Source: Planctomycetaceae bacterium
GTDB lineage: Bacteria; Planctomycetota; Planctomycetia; Planctomycetales; Planctomycetaceae
Direction of reading: 5' to 3'
Length of the DNA: 64,000 nucleotides
Assembly (NCBI GenBank): GCA_020638955.1
Contig: JACKHO010000007.1
Coordinates: 248,001-312,000, forward strand
In this document: piece by piece, positions 27,167-37,193 of the stretch
Position numbering within the stretch: position 1 is the stretch's first letter
How the letters are laid out: the number at the start of each line of letters is the position of its first letter
The notes under the pieces: model-generated
Told to the model about the DNA's origin: nothing
Seen by the model: only the letters and a program-made list of their open reading frames with translations
The model's database searches: none
Translations under genes and position numbers: made by a program

Positions 27167-27866
27167 CGTTGGATTCTCATACGAGCGAGGTCGGCGATAC
27201 CAGACTTTCTTCGGTGTTATTTGGGCACAAGCGAATTCTACAAGTTCAAGCAAATCGGTGCGATGGCACACGGCGAAGCGACCAGTGAACTCGAAGCAGA
27301 TTTTCCAGGGAAAAGGCCAAGGACAGCATGCGGGGAATAACACCAACCAATACTCCCTCACTTGGGTGATGCCCGAAATCAAACGAGCCACCCTCGTCAT
27401 CACCAACACCGCCGAAAGCCAGGCCTTCACAGCCTGCGACGCGGCGACAAGTGTTTTGACGAAGAGCGACGAATTTCGGTAACCAACGTGTAGGGTCCGC
27501 TGTGCGGACCGTGCTGCGACGTAACATCGAATTGTCCACCTCTGTTATACGAACGTTGAAGAGGCAATTCTCCAAATGATCATTGCCAATGCCAGGTCCA
27601 GTGCGGTTATCAGAATAGTCCGTCTGCGCCACATTCGATTTGCCTCCGAGTGTCCGTTGAGATGATGTCTTCGCGGCTCAAGGGAGGCAGCTCAGTTCTC
27701 GCGAGCCGCATCAGTAAAGTCACATTCTGTTGAAACAGGCCTCCATAACTCCTTTACCGGGATGAAGCGAGTTTCGACCGCAAAACAGAATACTGGGTCA
27801 TCAGGCAGTGAAATCGCTCACACCTGAGATTTTTCAGTTCGGACGAGTCCCGTAGGGTCCCGCTAA
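27167..27866. other. intergenic region with no convincing gene
   Basis: 700 nt between the membrane-anchored protein and the IS1182 element. Frames such as 27246-27632 (minus, 128 residues) and 27258-27482 (plus, 74 residues) lack ribosome-binding sites and family resemblance. It contains the palindrome GTAGGGTCCGCTGTGCGGAC at 27490-27511, related to the IS1182 target. Confidence 0.5.
27490..27511. repeat. short palindrome related to the IS1182 target site
   Basis: GGTCCGC-TGT-GCGGACC hairpin preceded by GTAG. The sequence on the two sides of the IS1182 element (GTAGGGTCCCGCT and AGCGGACCCTAC) is a second version of the same palindrome. Confidence 0.6.
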
Positions 27867-29433
27867 CAGGCTGTGAATTTTTGTTTGGTGGTTTTGCAGA
27901 ACGAATTAGACTCCCTCGGGTCGTGACTGAAGATTGGTGTTTCGGTTTGGGAGTCGTTATGGAACAGACTGCGAAGGATCCTGCCGTTCGGTATCAGCGA
28001 GCCGAACGGCGGCAAATCGAGTGGCGACCGTTGTCGTTGGATCAACTTCTGCCGGAGGATCACACGGCCCGGTTGATTTGGGCGTATGTGGAAGCGCTTG
28101 ATTTGAAAGAGTTGTATAAAAAGATTCAGGCCCATGAGCATGGTCCTGGTCGAAATCCGATTGATCCGAAGATTCTGCTGGCATTGTGGCTGCTGGCCAC
28201 AATTGATGGATTCAGTTCGGCACGGCGTCTGGACAAGCTGTGCAAGGAGCATTTGGGGTATTTGTGGCTGTGCGGTGGTGTCACGGTCAATTACCACACG
28301 TTGGCAGACTTTCGCGTGGAACACGTCGAGGTTCTGGATGGACTGCTGACGCAAAGCGTGGCGACGCTCTTGCATCAGGGGTTGGTCGAACTCACACGTG
28401 TGGCTCAGGATGGCATGCGGGTACGAGCTTCGGCGGGGAGTGCGTCGTTTCGACGTCACGCAACATTGCAGGAATGCCTGAAGGAAGCCCAAGAGCACCT
28501 GGAAGAACTTCAACGCGAAGCTGAGTCGGGAAGCGAAGACCGCCGTGTGCGTGCTGCAAGAGAGCGTGCTGCACGCGACCGCAAGGAACGTATCGAAGCA
28601 GCACTGGCCGAACGGGAGTCGCTGGTTCCCAAGATGGAGCGACGTAAGAAAGGGTCTGGCGAAAACGCTCGTGCTTCGATGACTGATGCACAAGCCCGCA
28701 AGATGAAGATGGGCGATGGAGGTTTTCGTCCCGCTTACAATGTGCAATTTGCGACCGCAACCGATTCGCTGGTGATCGTCGGGGTGGACGTGGTCAACGC
28801 AGGAACCGATGGCGGCCAGATGAAACCGATGGCCGATCAAATACAAAAGCGATACGGCAAACGTCCCGACGAGTATCTGGCAGATGGGGGCTTTGTCAAT
28901 CTCGAAGACATCACCGTTCTGGAACGAGCTGGTATGACGACGTATCTCCCAATCATGGAACAGGAGCAGAAACGGGCCAAAGGAATTGACCCATTCGCCC
29001 CCATCAAAGGAGACAGTGAGGAGGTCAAGAACTGGCGGTCTCGCATGGGGACCGAAGTCGCCCAAACGATCTACAAACAGCGCACAGCAACCGCGGAGTT
29101 TCCCAATGCCGGTTGTCGCAACCGTGGCTTAAATCAATTTCGAGTGCGAGGTCTGTTCAAAGCCAAAGCCGTGAGCCTGCTTCACGCCCTGGCCCACAAC
29201 TTTCAACGGATGTTGGCACTCTCCTCGCCGGCATAATCGAGGATCACCTGGCCAAACACAACTTTCGTAGCCCTGAACGTCTCAACTGGACCGGCTGGCA
29301 CCGCCTGCCTGAAACATCCAGCAAAGAAAAACTCGGCCAAAACTCACAACTAGACACGACTCACCCCGGTCACTCAAAAAATGACCCGCCGGTATCGAAA
29401 AGAATTCCCTCCACGACATAAATTCACAGCCTG
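27867..29433 (+). mobile_element. IS1182-family insertion sequence
   Basis: 1,567 bp with perfect 14-bp terminal inverted repeats: CAGGCTGTGAATTT at 27867-27880 and AAATTCACAGCCTG at 29420-29433. It contains one transposase gene and about 200 nt of non-coding sequence after it. No clear target duplication is seen. The flanks GTAGGGTCCCGCTAA and ACAGCGGACCCTAC are complementary, so the element sits in the loop of a palindrome. Confidence 0.88.
27959..29236 (+). CDS. IS1182-family transposase
   Basis: 425 residues from the ATG at 27959. The N-terminal DUF772-type domain (LPEDHTARLIWAYVEALDLK, DPKILLALWLLATIDG, TLADFRVEH) is followed by a charged coiled coil (about 160-235) and the DDE domain: Asp in RVAQDGMRVRASAG, Asp in YLADGGFVN, and Glu in TAEFPNAGCRNRG, then the usual C-terminal helix LLHALAHNFQRML. 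Full length and uninterrupted, so it may be active. Confidence 0.92.
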   Translation: MEQTAKDPAVRYQRAERRQIEWRPLSLDQLLPEDHTARLIWAYVEALDLKELYKKIQAHEHGPGRNPIDPKILLALWLLATIDGFSSARRLDKLCKEHLGYLWLCGGVTVNYHTLADFRVEHVEVLDGLLTQSVATLLHQGLVELTRVAQDGMRVRASAGSASFRRHATLQECLKEAQEHLEELQREAESGSEDRRVRAARERAARDRKERIEAALAERESLVPKMERRKKGSGENARASMTDAQARKMKMGDGGFRPAYNVQFATATDSLVIVGVDVVNAGTDGGQMKPMADQIQKRYGKRPDEYLADGGFVNLEDITVLERAGMTTYLPIMEQEQKRAKGIDPFAPIKGDSEEVKNWRSRMGTEVAQTIYKQRTATAEFPNAGCRNRGLNQFRVRGLFKAKAVSLLHALAHNFQRMLALSSPA

Positions 29434-29621
29434 ACAGCGGACCCTACCCAGCTTCTGGGGTGGGCTCAATCAACAGAGTGCCCAGCTGGTGAGGGCAATT
29501 TTGTATGGGGAAGGCGCTCCACCGGAACGATCATGATCGAACAGGCAGAGGGTATGTTCAACCGTCCATTGTGGACAGGGGCCGCTACACTTGTATTCAT
29601 CGACACATGACTTCAGGGCGA

Positions 29622-29645
29622 CCACTGCTGGCGAGCCAGCAGTGG
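29622..29645. repeat. perfect 10-bp palindrome
   Basis: CCACTGCTGG-CGAG-CCAGCAGTGG between the IS1182 element and the end of the flotillin gene. It resembles REP-type dispersed palindromes. It could also slow transcription from the flotillin side, but lacks a T run. Confidence 0.6.
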
Positions 29646-29687
29646 CACCCTTCGAAGCATCGCCACTTGTCAATCGTAGCCGGACTC

Positions 29688-31802
29688 CTAAGGCGTCGCC
29701 TTACCTTTGCCACCGACGTCAGCCGAGCCTTCAAGTCCCAGTGCTGCGACTTTCTTATCCATTAGCCCAGCCGATTTCAGGTACTTCTGAATCCGTTTGA
29801 GTGTGGTGGTGGTAGTGTCGTCGTCCGATTCCATGAGCAGTTTGCCGATGAGGGCGGCGACGGAGAGGTCTTTGACATCTTCAAAGCTGAGGTTGAATTG
29901 TCCCATGAACTGCTGGAGTGACTGCGAGAAGTCGGCACCGTCTCCACCGCCGAAGAATGTGTTCTTCACATCGGTGATGACGCGGGAGTTGTCGACCCAG
30001 CGGTCGACCGACTTGCCAGCCTGGATCGAGTCGACAATGGTTTCAAAGAACTTGGTCTCGCCACCGACAATGTCGATGCGGGCGTTGCCCAGTGCGGCGC
30101 CGACCACTTCGGCCTGCTCGCGGGCAATTTCCTGTTGCGCGGCAATGGCAGCCAGTTCGATGTCCTTGTCCTTGGTAAGACGCAGTTTGAATTCTTCGTG
30201 CTCGCGTCCGACACCGTCGAAGAGCTTCATGGCGTTGGCCTTCTCTTCGATACCCTGAGCTTCGGCGTGGAACTTCTGCTGCAGCACAGAGGCTTCGGCC
30301 AAACCTTCCTTCTCGATGGCTTCGGCATGGGCTTTCTGACCTTCGGCCTGAGCGAACGCCTTCTTCTGAATGACGTTGGCTTCGGCGGTCCCTTCTTTCT
30401 CGACAGCAACCGCTTTCGCTTCCTGCACCTGAGCTTGAGCCAGACCATCTGCGGCGGCTTCCGCCTGACGTGCTTCGGCCAGCATTTTCTTGGCAGCGGT
30501 TTCTCGTTCGGCAGCGGCACGACGTGCATCGGCCTCGATGAGCACCTGCTCGGCTTCGAACTCTGCTGACTTCTTGCGAGCTTCTGCCGCTTTGATTTCT
30601 TTGACCAAAGCCTCTTCCGCGTCTTTCTCGGCGGCGGTCACGGCGACGCGCTTGCTACGGTCGGCAGTGGCGAATTCTTCGGTGTCTTTGATTTTCTGTT
30701 GTTCTTCGACGACGGTCCGTTCGACGGTCACACGTTCCCGAATGACGTCCTGAATGTTCCGCTTTTCGACTTCAATGGCCTTCTCTTTTTCAATTTCAGC
30801 CAGGCCGACAATGCGTTCACGTTCGGTGACTTCCAGCATGCGGTCTTTTTCGACCCGTTCCTTCTCGACGGCATCGGTCCGTTCCTTGTTCCGCTGAGCG
30901 ACGATGACCTGCCGCAGTTTATTCTGTTCTGCAACCTGCAGTTCTTCTTCCGTGACAATGCGAGCCCGCTCTGATTTCAGGCGCTCTTCTTCCTGCACCT
31001 TGGCTGCTTCCGCATTCTGGCGGGCAGTGATTTCCGCGATTTCCCGCTTCTGCTTTTCGACAGCATCAACGCGCTGCTTCTCCAACTCCAGAATGGTTTC
31101 CTGCGCCTCGACGTCCTGCTTCTTGATGATCTTTTCCTTCTCACGTTCAATTTCGTTCGCCAGCACATGCTCGCGCGACGTGAGTTCGGTAATCTTCTTG
31201 ATCCCTTCCGCATCCAGGATGTTCATCTTGTTGAGCAGCTCAATGGGAGTTTGCTCCAGGTAATCGATCGCACAGTCGTCGAGGACATAGCCGTTCAGGT
31301 CAGTCCCAATGACCTTCAGGATTTCTTCTTTGAATCGATCGCGCTCGTTGTAGAGTTCGACGAAATCAAACTGCTTACCAACTGTCTTCAGCGCTTCTGA
31401 GAACTTGGCATCGAACAGTTCGATGAGGGCGTCTCGCGTGCTGGCGCGCTTACATCCGAGGGACTGAGCAACGTTGAGAATGTCGTCTTTCGTGTTATTC
31501 ACACGGACGAAGAATGCCACTTCGATATCGGCTCGAATGTTGTCCTGGCAGATCAGGCCCGCCTCGCCGCGCCGCTGGATTTCGATGCGCTTTACCGACA
31601 GGTCCATGAGTTCTGGACGATGCATGACCGGAATGACAATCATGCCGCGACCGGTGGCGACCTGCAGTCCACCAATACCGGTGACTACCAAGGCCTCTTC
31701 CGGACCGACTTTGCGGTAGAACTGGTTCAGGACAAACAGGAATCCCCCAACCGCCAGAACAATTCCACCAATGATGGAAACAACCGTAATGAACGCGGCC
31801 AT
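29688..31802 (-). CDS. flotillin-like SPFH protein (YqiK type)
   Basis: 704 residues. An N-terminal membrane helix (MAAFITVVSIIGGIVLAVGG) is followed by the SPFH/band 7 domain (about 30-220, with GPEEALVVTG and RADIEVAFFVRV), a very long coiled coil rich in Glu/Ala/Lys/Arg (about 220-560), and a C-terminal flotillin region. Flotillins form large ring-like cages on membranes and organise lipid microdomains. The start is 6 nt after the YqiJ-like gene, the same order as in the E. coli yqiJ-yqiK pair. No lipidation site is seen; anchoring is by the helix. Confidence 0.92.
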   Translation of the reverse strand: MAAFITVVSIIGGIVLAVGGFLFVLNQFYRKVGPEEALVVTGIGGLQVATGRGMIVIPVMHRPELMDLSVKRIEIQRRGEAGLICQDNIRADIEVAFFVRVNNTKDDILNVAQSLGCKRASTRDALIELFDAKFSEALKTVGKQFDFVELYNERDRFKEEILKVIGTDLNGYVLDDCAIDYLEQTPIELLNKMNILDAEGIKKITELTSREHVLANEIEREKEKIIKKQDVEAQETILELEKQRVDAVEKQKREIAEITARQNAEAAKVQEEERLKSERARIVTEEELQVAEQNKLRQVIVAQRNKERTDAVEKERVEKDRMLEVTERERIVGLAEIEKEKAIEVEKRNIQDVIRERVTVERTVVEEQQKIKDTEEFATADRSKRVAVTAAEKDAEEALVKEIKAAEARKKSAEFEAEQVLIEADARRAAAERETAAKKMLAEARQAEAAADGLAQAQVQEAKAVAVEKEGTAEANVIQKKAFAQAEGQKAHAEAIEKEGLAEASVLQQKFHAEAQGIEEKANAMKLFDGVGREHEEFKLRLTKDKDIELAAIAAQQEIAREQAEVVGAALGNARIDIVGGETKFFETIVDSIQAGKSVDRWVDNSRVITDVKNTFFGGGDGADFSQSLQQFMGQFNLSFEDVKDLSVAALIGKLLMESDDDTTTTTLKRIQKYLKSAGLMDKKVAALGLEGSADVGGKGKATP

Positions 31803-31808
31803 GTGTGC

Positions 31809-32471
31809 TTATCCTTCCAGATGTGAGTCGACTTCTATGTCGCTCAGACCACTTACGTAAAACATTCTCTTGTCAGGTGTGTGCCCCACAATGCGGGCGG
31901 TGGTTCCCTTCTTCAGGGCGTCCCCTTCCGTTCGCACGTGCAGTTTCAGCGGGGCTCCTTCTCCGTTGGAGAATTCGGCCTGACCGAAATCTGCTGTGAC
32001 TTCACTCGATGTAATTAACACTTCCCTGCCAATCATTTCCTCGGCAGGATTCGGTTCTTTATGTTTGAACTGCCCTTTGATGGGCTGTGTCAAAAACTTG
32101 GCGGCAAATACCCCGACCGCAACGGTACGCAGTATCGCCAGGGCATACGCCCCATTTGTTCCGCCTTCAATGGCGAGGTCCCGGTCGACGAACATCGCCA
32201 GTCCCCACGCGGAAATCGTGAAGGCACTGGCCCATGCCATGAGCGGCACGTCGCCGAGATTAAACCACTTCAGGCTGACCAGTCCCCAGTCCACGACCGA
32301 CGTTTCCACATCAGGGATGTCTGCATCGACGTCGAAATCCAGGTCGAGGTCCAATCCATCAATATCCAGGGCGCCGAAGATGACAATGACCCAGTACACC
32401 ACACAGAGCATGCCCAGTACCGTAAACGGCACAACCGGCATACTCGTGCAAATCTGGAGAAACTCGTTCAT
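31809..32471 (-). CDS. YqiJ/NfeD-like membrane protein with OB-fold
   Basis: 220 residues from the ATG at 32471. Three membrane helices (VVPFTVLGMLCVVYWVIVIFG near 13-35, MAWASAFTISAWGLAMFV, and YALAILRTVAVGVFAAKFL) lie around an Asp-rich loop (GLDLDLDFDVDADIPD). The C-terminal 75 residues form an OB-fold (IGREVLITSSEVTADFGQAE, TARIVGHTPDKRMFYVSGL). Proteins of this kind are genetic partners of flotillins and are thought to help their assembly. It is the first gene of the pair. Confidence 0.85.
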   Translation of the reverse strand: MNEFLQICTSMPVVPFTVLGMLCVVYWVIVIFGALDIDGLDLDLDFDVDADIPDVETSVVDWGLVSLKWFNLGDVPLMAWASAFTISAWGLAMFVDRDLAIEGGTNGAYALAILRTVAVGVFAAKFLTQPIKGQFKHKEPNPAEEMIGREVLITSSEVTADFGQAEFSNGEGAPLKLHVRTEGDALKKGTTARIVGHTPDKRMFYVSGLSDIEVDSHLEG

Positions 32472-32779
32472 CGTTCGTCGTAACCTGAACTGTGTTGTCA
32501 GTATGCAACACGGGTGGACTCGTTTCAGACGGAAACGCATAAGTGGGAGGCGAGGATCAAAGAAAACGCCCGGAATTCTGCCGGTTTTTCGGTTAGACCG
32601 ATTGGGCTGGCAGTGAAGCCGCAAGCTGGACGCTGATTTCAAGGATGACACGCGGGCGAGTGATGCTTGCTTCCCGGTCAGGTTTGGTGAATTCTGGATG
32701 TGCCCCTTAGCAAGCAACGATTGTTTCCCTACAGTGCCTCCCTGACCAGATTCTCAAATCAACACCAATCAAACAGATC

Positions 32780-34457
<1,678 letters not shown>

Positions 34458-34564
34458 TCTCGTCAGGGTCTCGCATTCCAGTTCGGTGAATATCCTGTCA
34501 ACCCCCCGTATGGTCGTGCGTGCTTTGTGCACCATGCCCGCCAGGGGGCCTGACCTGCGGTTGC

Positions 34565-35104
34565 TTAGCCATCCGAAAGCAGACGTGAAAGTGCCGCGAC
34601 CGTATTGTAGTTTCGGGCAGTCGCCGATACGCCCAGTTTCTTCTCCGCCGCAGTAGCCAACTTGGACCTGCCAATACCCTCAGGGGCATGGAGGTAGAAC
34701 ACATCATCAATGAGACGATACTCCTCCGCCCCCGTAGCCAACTTTGAAATCGCGTCAAGGTCGGGATTACTGGGCGTCGAGTCGAGAAAGAAGAAGTGAA
34801 GAGTTTTGGGGGCTGTCACTGCTTCGACGAAGGGGTTGTTCTCAATTGCAGAACGAAACTGAGTTGGCGAGAGCAATAAGCAGCTTGGACGGAATCCGAA
34901 CGAATCTTCAATTGCAACCATGATTCTGCGACCGAGGGTTGCCCTGGATTTGACGCGCGACCCAAACACGAAATTGCCACTCTGGATATATGTTTGAACG
35001 TCGGTGCAGCCAATCGATTCCAGCCGCTCAGTCAGTTGGGCCATCGGCATTTTGTTCCTGCCGCCGACGTTCACTCCACGCAGAAGTCCAATCCATTGAG
35101 GCAT
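34565..35104 (-). CDS. DUF1697 family protein
   Basis: 179 residues with the full DUF1697 pattern: YIGLLRGVNVGG-like start (WIGLLRGVNVGGRNKMPMAQ), YIQSGNFVF near residue 38, and LHAPEGIGRSKL then TARNYNTVAALSRL at the end. The family is soluble and widespread, often one gene per genome, with no known function. It is probably transcribed alone and converges with the sulfatase. Confidence 0.9.
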   Translation of the reverse strand: MPQWIGLLRGVNVGGRNKMPMAQLTERLESIGCTDVQTYIQSGNFVFGSRVKSRATLGRRIMVAIEDSFGFRPSCLLLSPTQFRSAIENNPFVEAVTAPKTLHFFFLDSTPSNPDLDAISKLATGAEEYRLIDDVFYLHAPEGIGRSKLATAAEKKLGVSATARNYNTVAALSRLLSDG

Positions 35105-35374
35105 TGCTTCTTACTCACCCGCATAATGTTCGCTGATTTGGAGCAACTCTTCTGCAACAGGCCTAATCATAATGGCATGATCGATGTTGCCCCAAGTCTG
35201 TGTAAGTCCGACGGTTCGCTGGAGGCAAATGGCTGAATTGGACCCCAGCAACTCACTTGGCGTGATCAACAGTTTGCCCCCAGTAAGTTGAGTTTATACC
35301 TCTCCCTGTGGGCAATCTGGCGGTCAAGCCGAACACAAAGGTAACGCAAATCCCGCCAGATTGACCATAGTTCG

Positions 35375-35439
35375 GTAGGTCAGGCTGAGCCTGACGCACT
35401 TGTCGCACATCAGTCGAAGTCAGGCACAGCCTGACCTAC
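35375..35439. repeat. paired palindromic repeats
   Basis: GTAGGTCAGGCTGAGCCTGAC at the left and GTCAGGCACAGCCTGACCTAC at the right are each palindromic, and also complementary to each other, so the 65 nt can fold as one long hairpin. Confidence 0.6.
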
Positions 35440-35550
35440 GGTTACTGTCCCAATTAATGTAATCGGCTCATCCGCAGTCGCCGTGTCCGTTGCAACGCTC
35501 CCACAAAGCAAGACGAATAACAATGCCATGACTGGATCAAGACGTCGCAT
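35410..35550 (-). CDS. 46-residue secreted-type frame, probably a gene remnant
   Basis: From the ATG at 35550 to a TGA at 35410. It encodes a good signal peptide (MRRLDPVMALLFVLLCGSVA, cleavage near TATADE) and a short beta-type tail whose last residues (VGQAVPDFD) are encoded by the palindromic repeat. It looks like the 5' end of a secreted-protein gene cut short by a repeat. It could still make a small exported peptide. Confidence 0.35.
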   Translation of the reverse strand: MRRLDPVMALLFVLLCGSVATDTATADEPITLIGTVTVGQAVPDFD

Positions 35551-36060
35551 TTCTGTTCTCCGGTTCGAGTGAGTTGGGCGTCTACGGAAATAGACGTAAC
35601 AAGGCGTGATTTCTTAGCCGGAATCCGTGACTTTTCGCGGATGGCGGCCAAGGAAACCGGGCGGCGAGGTTACGCGCTGATTTCAGCTATTCCCGGCAGG
35701 GAGGACCCTGCCCTACATTGACTGTTTGAGTGTCGTCAGAATGGCCGAGCTGGAATACTCGGCAGTCGTCGGCCAAAACAGCAAATGGACGAGCTCCGGC
35801 AAAGTGACACAACTTCACAAATGCAAATTGTGAGTCTTACGTGCCAGATCGATGGCTTCAATCATCTAGGCTCTGGACTTGTCTTTGCGCAGAAACGGTT
35901 ACCGCCGAAAACAGGAGAACGTCAAGAAATGCGCGTGCCCTACTTCGTTCCAACGTCGACATGTCTTTCGATGTGGTGGCATTGAGCTTCCCCGCGATTT
36001 GATGCCGCATGGTGGCTCCAGCATGCACAAACCCGAACGAACATGCCACCCGCCAGGTTG

Positions 36061-36771
36061 TCAATCAGCCAATGGTACTCGTCTAAGCACGCCAGCCGAA
36101 TTGTCAAGCCGGAGTTTACTTATGATGACGTCAGTGGTTTTCTCTCTCAATACATCCTGAATCGCCATTTGCGTGTGTTCATCGGCAGTCAACCCCAAGA
36201 TTACCTCGCGAAGGCAAGGGTTTGGCATGGGCGTGCCGAGATTTAGTGATTTGCCCCGAGATGGGGAGTCGAGCGGGGAATGGTAACGATAGAGTAGTCG
36301 CCATTCCTTTTCATATTCCCATACATTTGTTTTGGTTCTGAGTGCGTCGCCAACATCGGAAAAACTTGTTGGCATTGGATTAACGTAGGTCACACGAACA
36401 AGACTTCCGATATCAGATGATGAACCGGTTGTATTGACACGATGCGCAACGAGTTCAGTCAACTTTTGCGCGTCGTAGCAAAGGCAAACCCCAGAGTATG
36501 TTGCATAGTGCGCCCACATGGCCGGATTGTCCCAAATCTCGGAGAAACACGCAGCCGCCCATCGCTGCTTAGCGACCACTCGGTAGTCGTAGCCGCCCGG
36601 CATTGGAATCTGACGTCGCACATCTTCGACAGGTACGGTTGCAAGACCGTCAAACGGATCGTTGAGAAACTCCGCGTTGGAACACCACAGCAAGCCACGA
36701 ACCTCAGACAGCAAGTAGCCCAGCGATGATCCGGCAGAGCGATAACGGTAGAGCCGGTCAGGAATCTGCAT
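36061..36771 (-). CDS. DUF2971 family protein
   Basis: 236 residues with the family blocks: LYRYRS near the start, LWCSNAEFLNDPFDG, ACFSEIWDNPAMWAHYATYSGVCL, and VWEYEKEWRLLYRY. DUF2971 proteins are soluble, scattered by horizontal transfer, and often found near defence or mobile genes; their biochemical role is unknown. No neighbour here adds to that: the gene stands alone among repeats. Confidence 0.85.
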   Translation of the reverse strand: MQIPDRLYRYRSAGSSLGYLLSEVRGLLWCSNAEFLNDPFDGLATVPVEDVRRQIPMPGGYDYRVVAKQRWAAACFSEIWDNPAMWAHYATYSGVCLCYDAQKLTELVAHRVNTTGSSSDIGSLVRVTYVNPMPTSFSDVGDALRTKTNVWEYEKEWRLLYRYHSPLDSPSRGKSLNLGTPMPNPCLREVILGLTADEHTQMAIQDVLREKTTDVIISKLRLDNSAGVLRRVPLAD

Positions 36772-37193
36772 TTCTTTATCGCAGAACTAATCGTTAGACA
36801 GAAATCTCTTCTGTGTAACGGGGAAAGGGTTTCTGTGTAACACTTCCCGTACGGTAATCGGTATTGGCGTTCTGGGCAAGGATTTTCTCGTCGTATGTAC
36901 TCGTCAAACCTTCAGGTTTGCCACGTGGATTCTCAACGCAATGTGAGGCAGCGCCATCGGTTAGCAGTTCTACTGATTTGTCGCTGAACGAACCTACTGA
37001 CGAAAGTCGGCAACTGCCTTCCGACTGAAGGCGTGTATGCACCGACGGGACAAAGGCAGATGCACGGTCACATCACATCGTCTGGTAACTGTTGAGGTGA
37101 CATTAGTTACGTTCAATCTGCCTTTCCCGGCACGATGCCAAGTTACCGTTCACAGACAAGAATGTCTGTGCCACCGTCATTTTGTGATACTCA
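36772..37193. other. intergenic region without a gene
   Basis: 422 nt upstream of the DUF2971 gene and downstream of the MATE gene. It contains the palindrome at 37151. I see no coding frame with a ribosome-binding site. Confidence 0.5.
37151..37173. repeat. short palindrome, copy 2 (shared with 5614)
   Basis: CACAGACA-AGAA-TGTCTGTG, an 8-bp stem, followed by CCACC as in the copy at 5614-5637. It lies 21 nt downstream of the MATE transporter stop. Confidence 0.55.

Larger units (their letters stand above)
35105..36060. other. long intergenic region with repeats and one small frame
   Basis: 956 nt. It contains a pair of related palindromes (35375-35439), a 46-residue secreted-type frame (35410-35550) and the decayed block GGGAGGACCCTGCCCTACAT near 35699. 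Frames at 35785-35985 and 35879-36160 show no ribosome-binding site or family resemblance. Confidence 0.5.

Noticed and set aside
27246..27632. 128-residue minus-strand frame in the gap before the IS1182 element
   Set aside because: No start signal, no family resemblance, and it crosses a palindromic repeat.
27863..29065. 400-residue open frame on the minus strand inside the IS1182 element
   Set aside because: Antisense shadow of the transposase, which has all family motifs.
30227..30529. 100-residue Arg/Lys/Pro-rich frame inside the flotillin gene
   Set aside because: Out-of-frame shadow of the Glu/Ala/Lys coiled-coil region.
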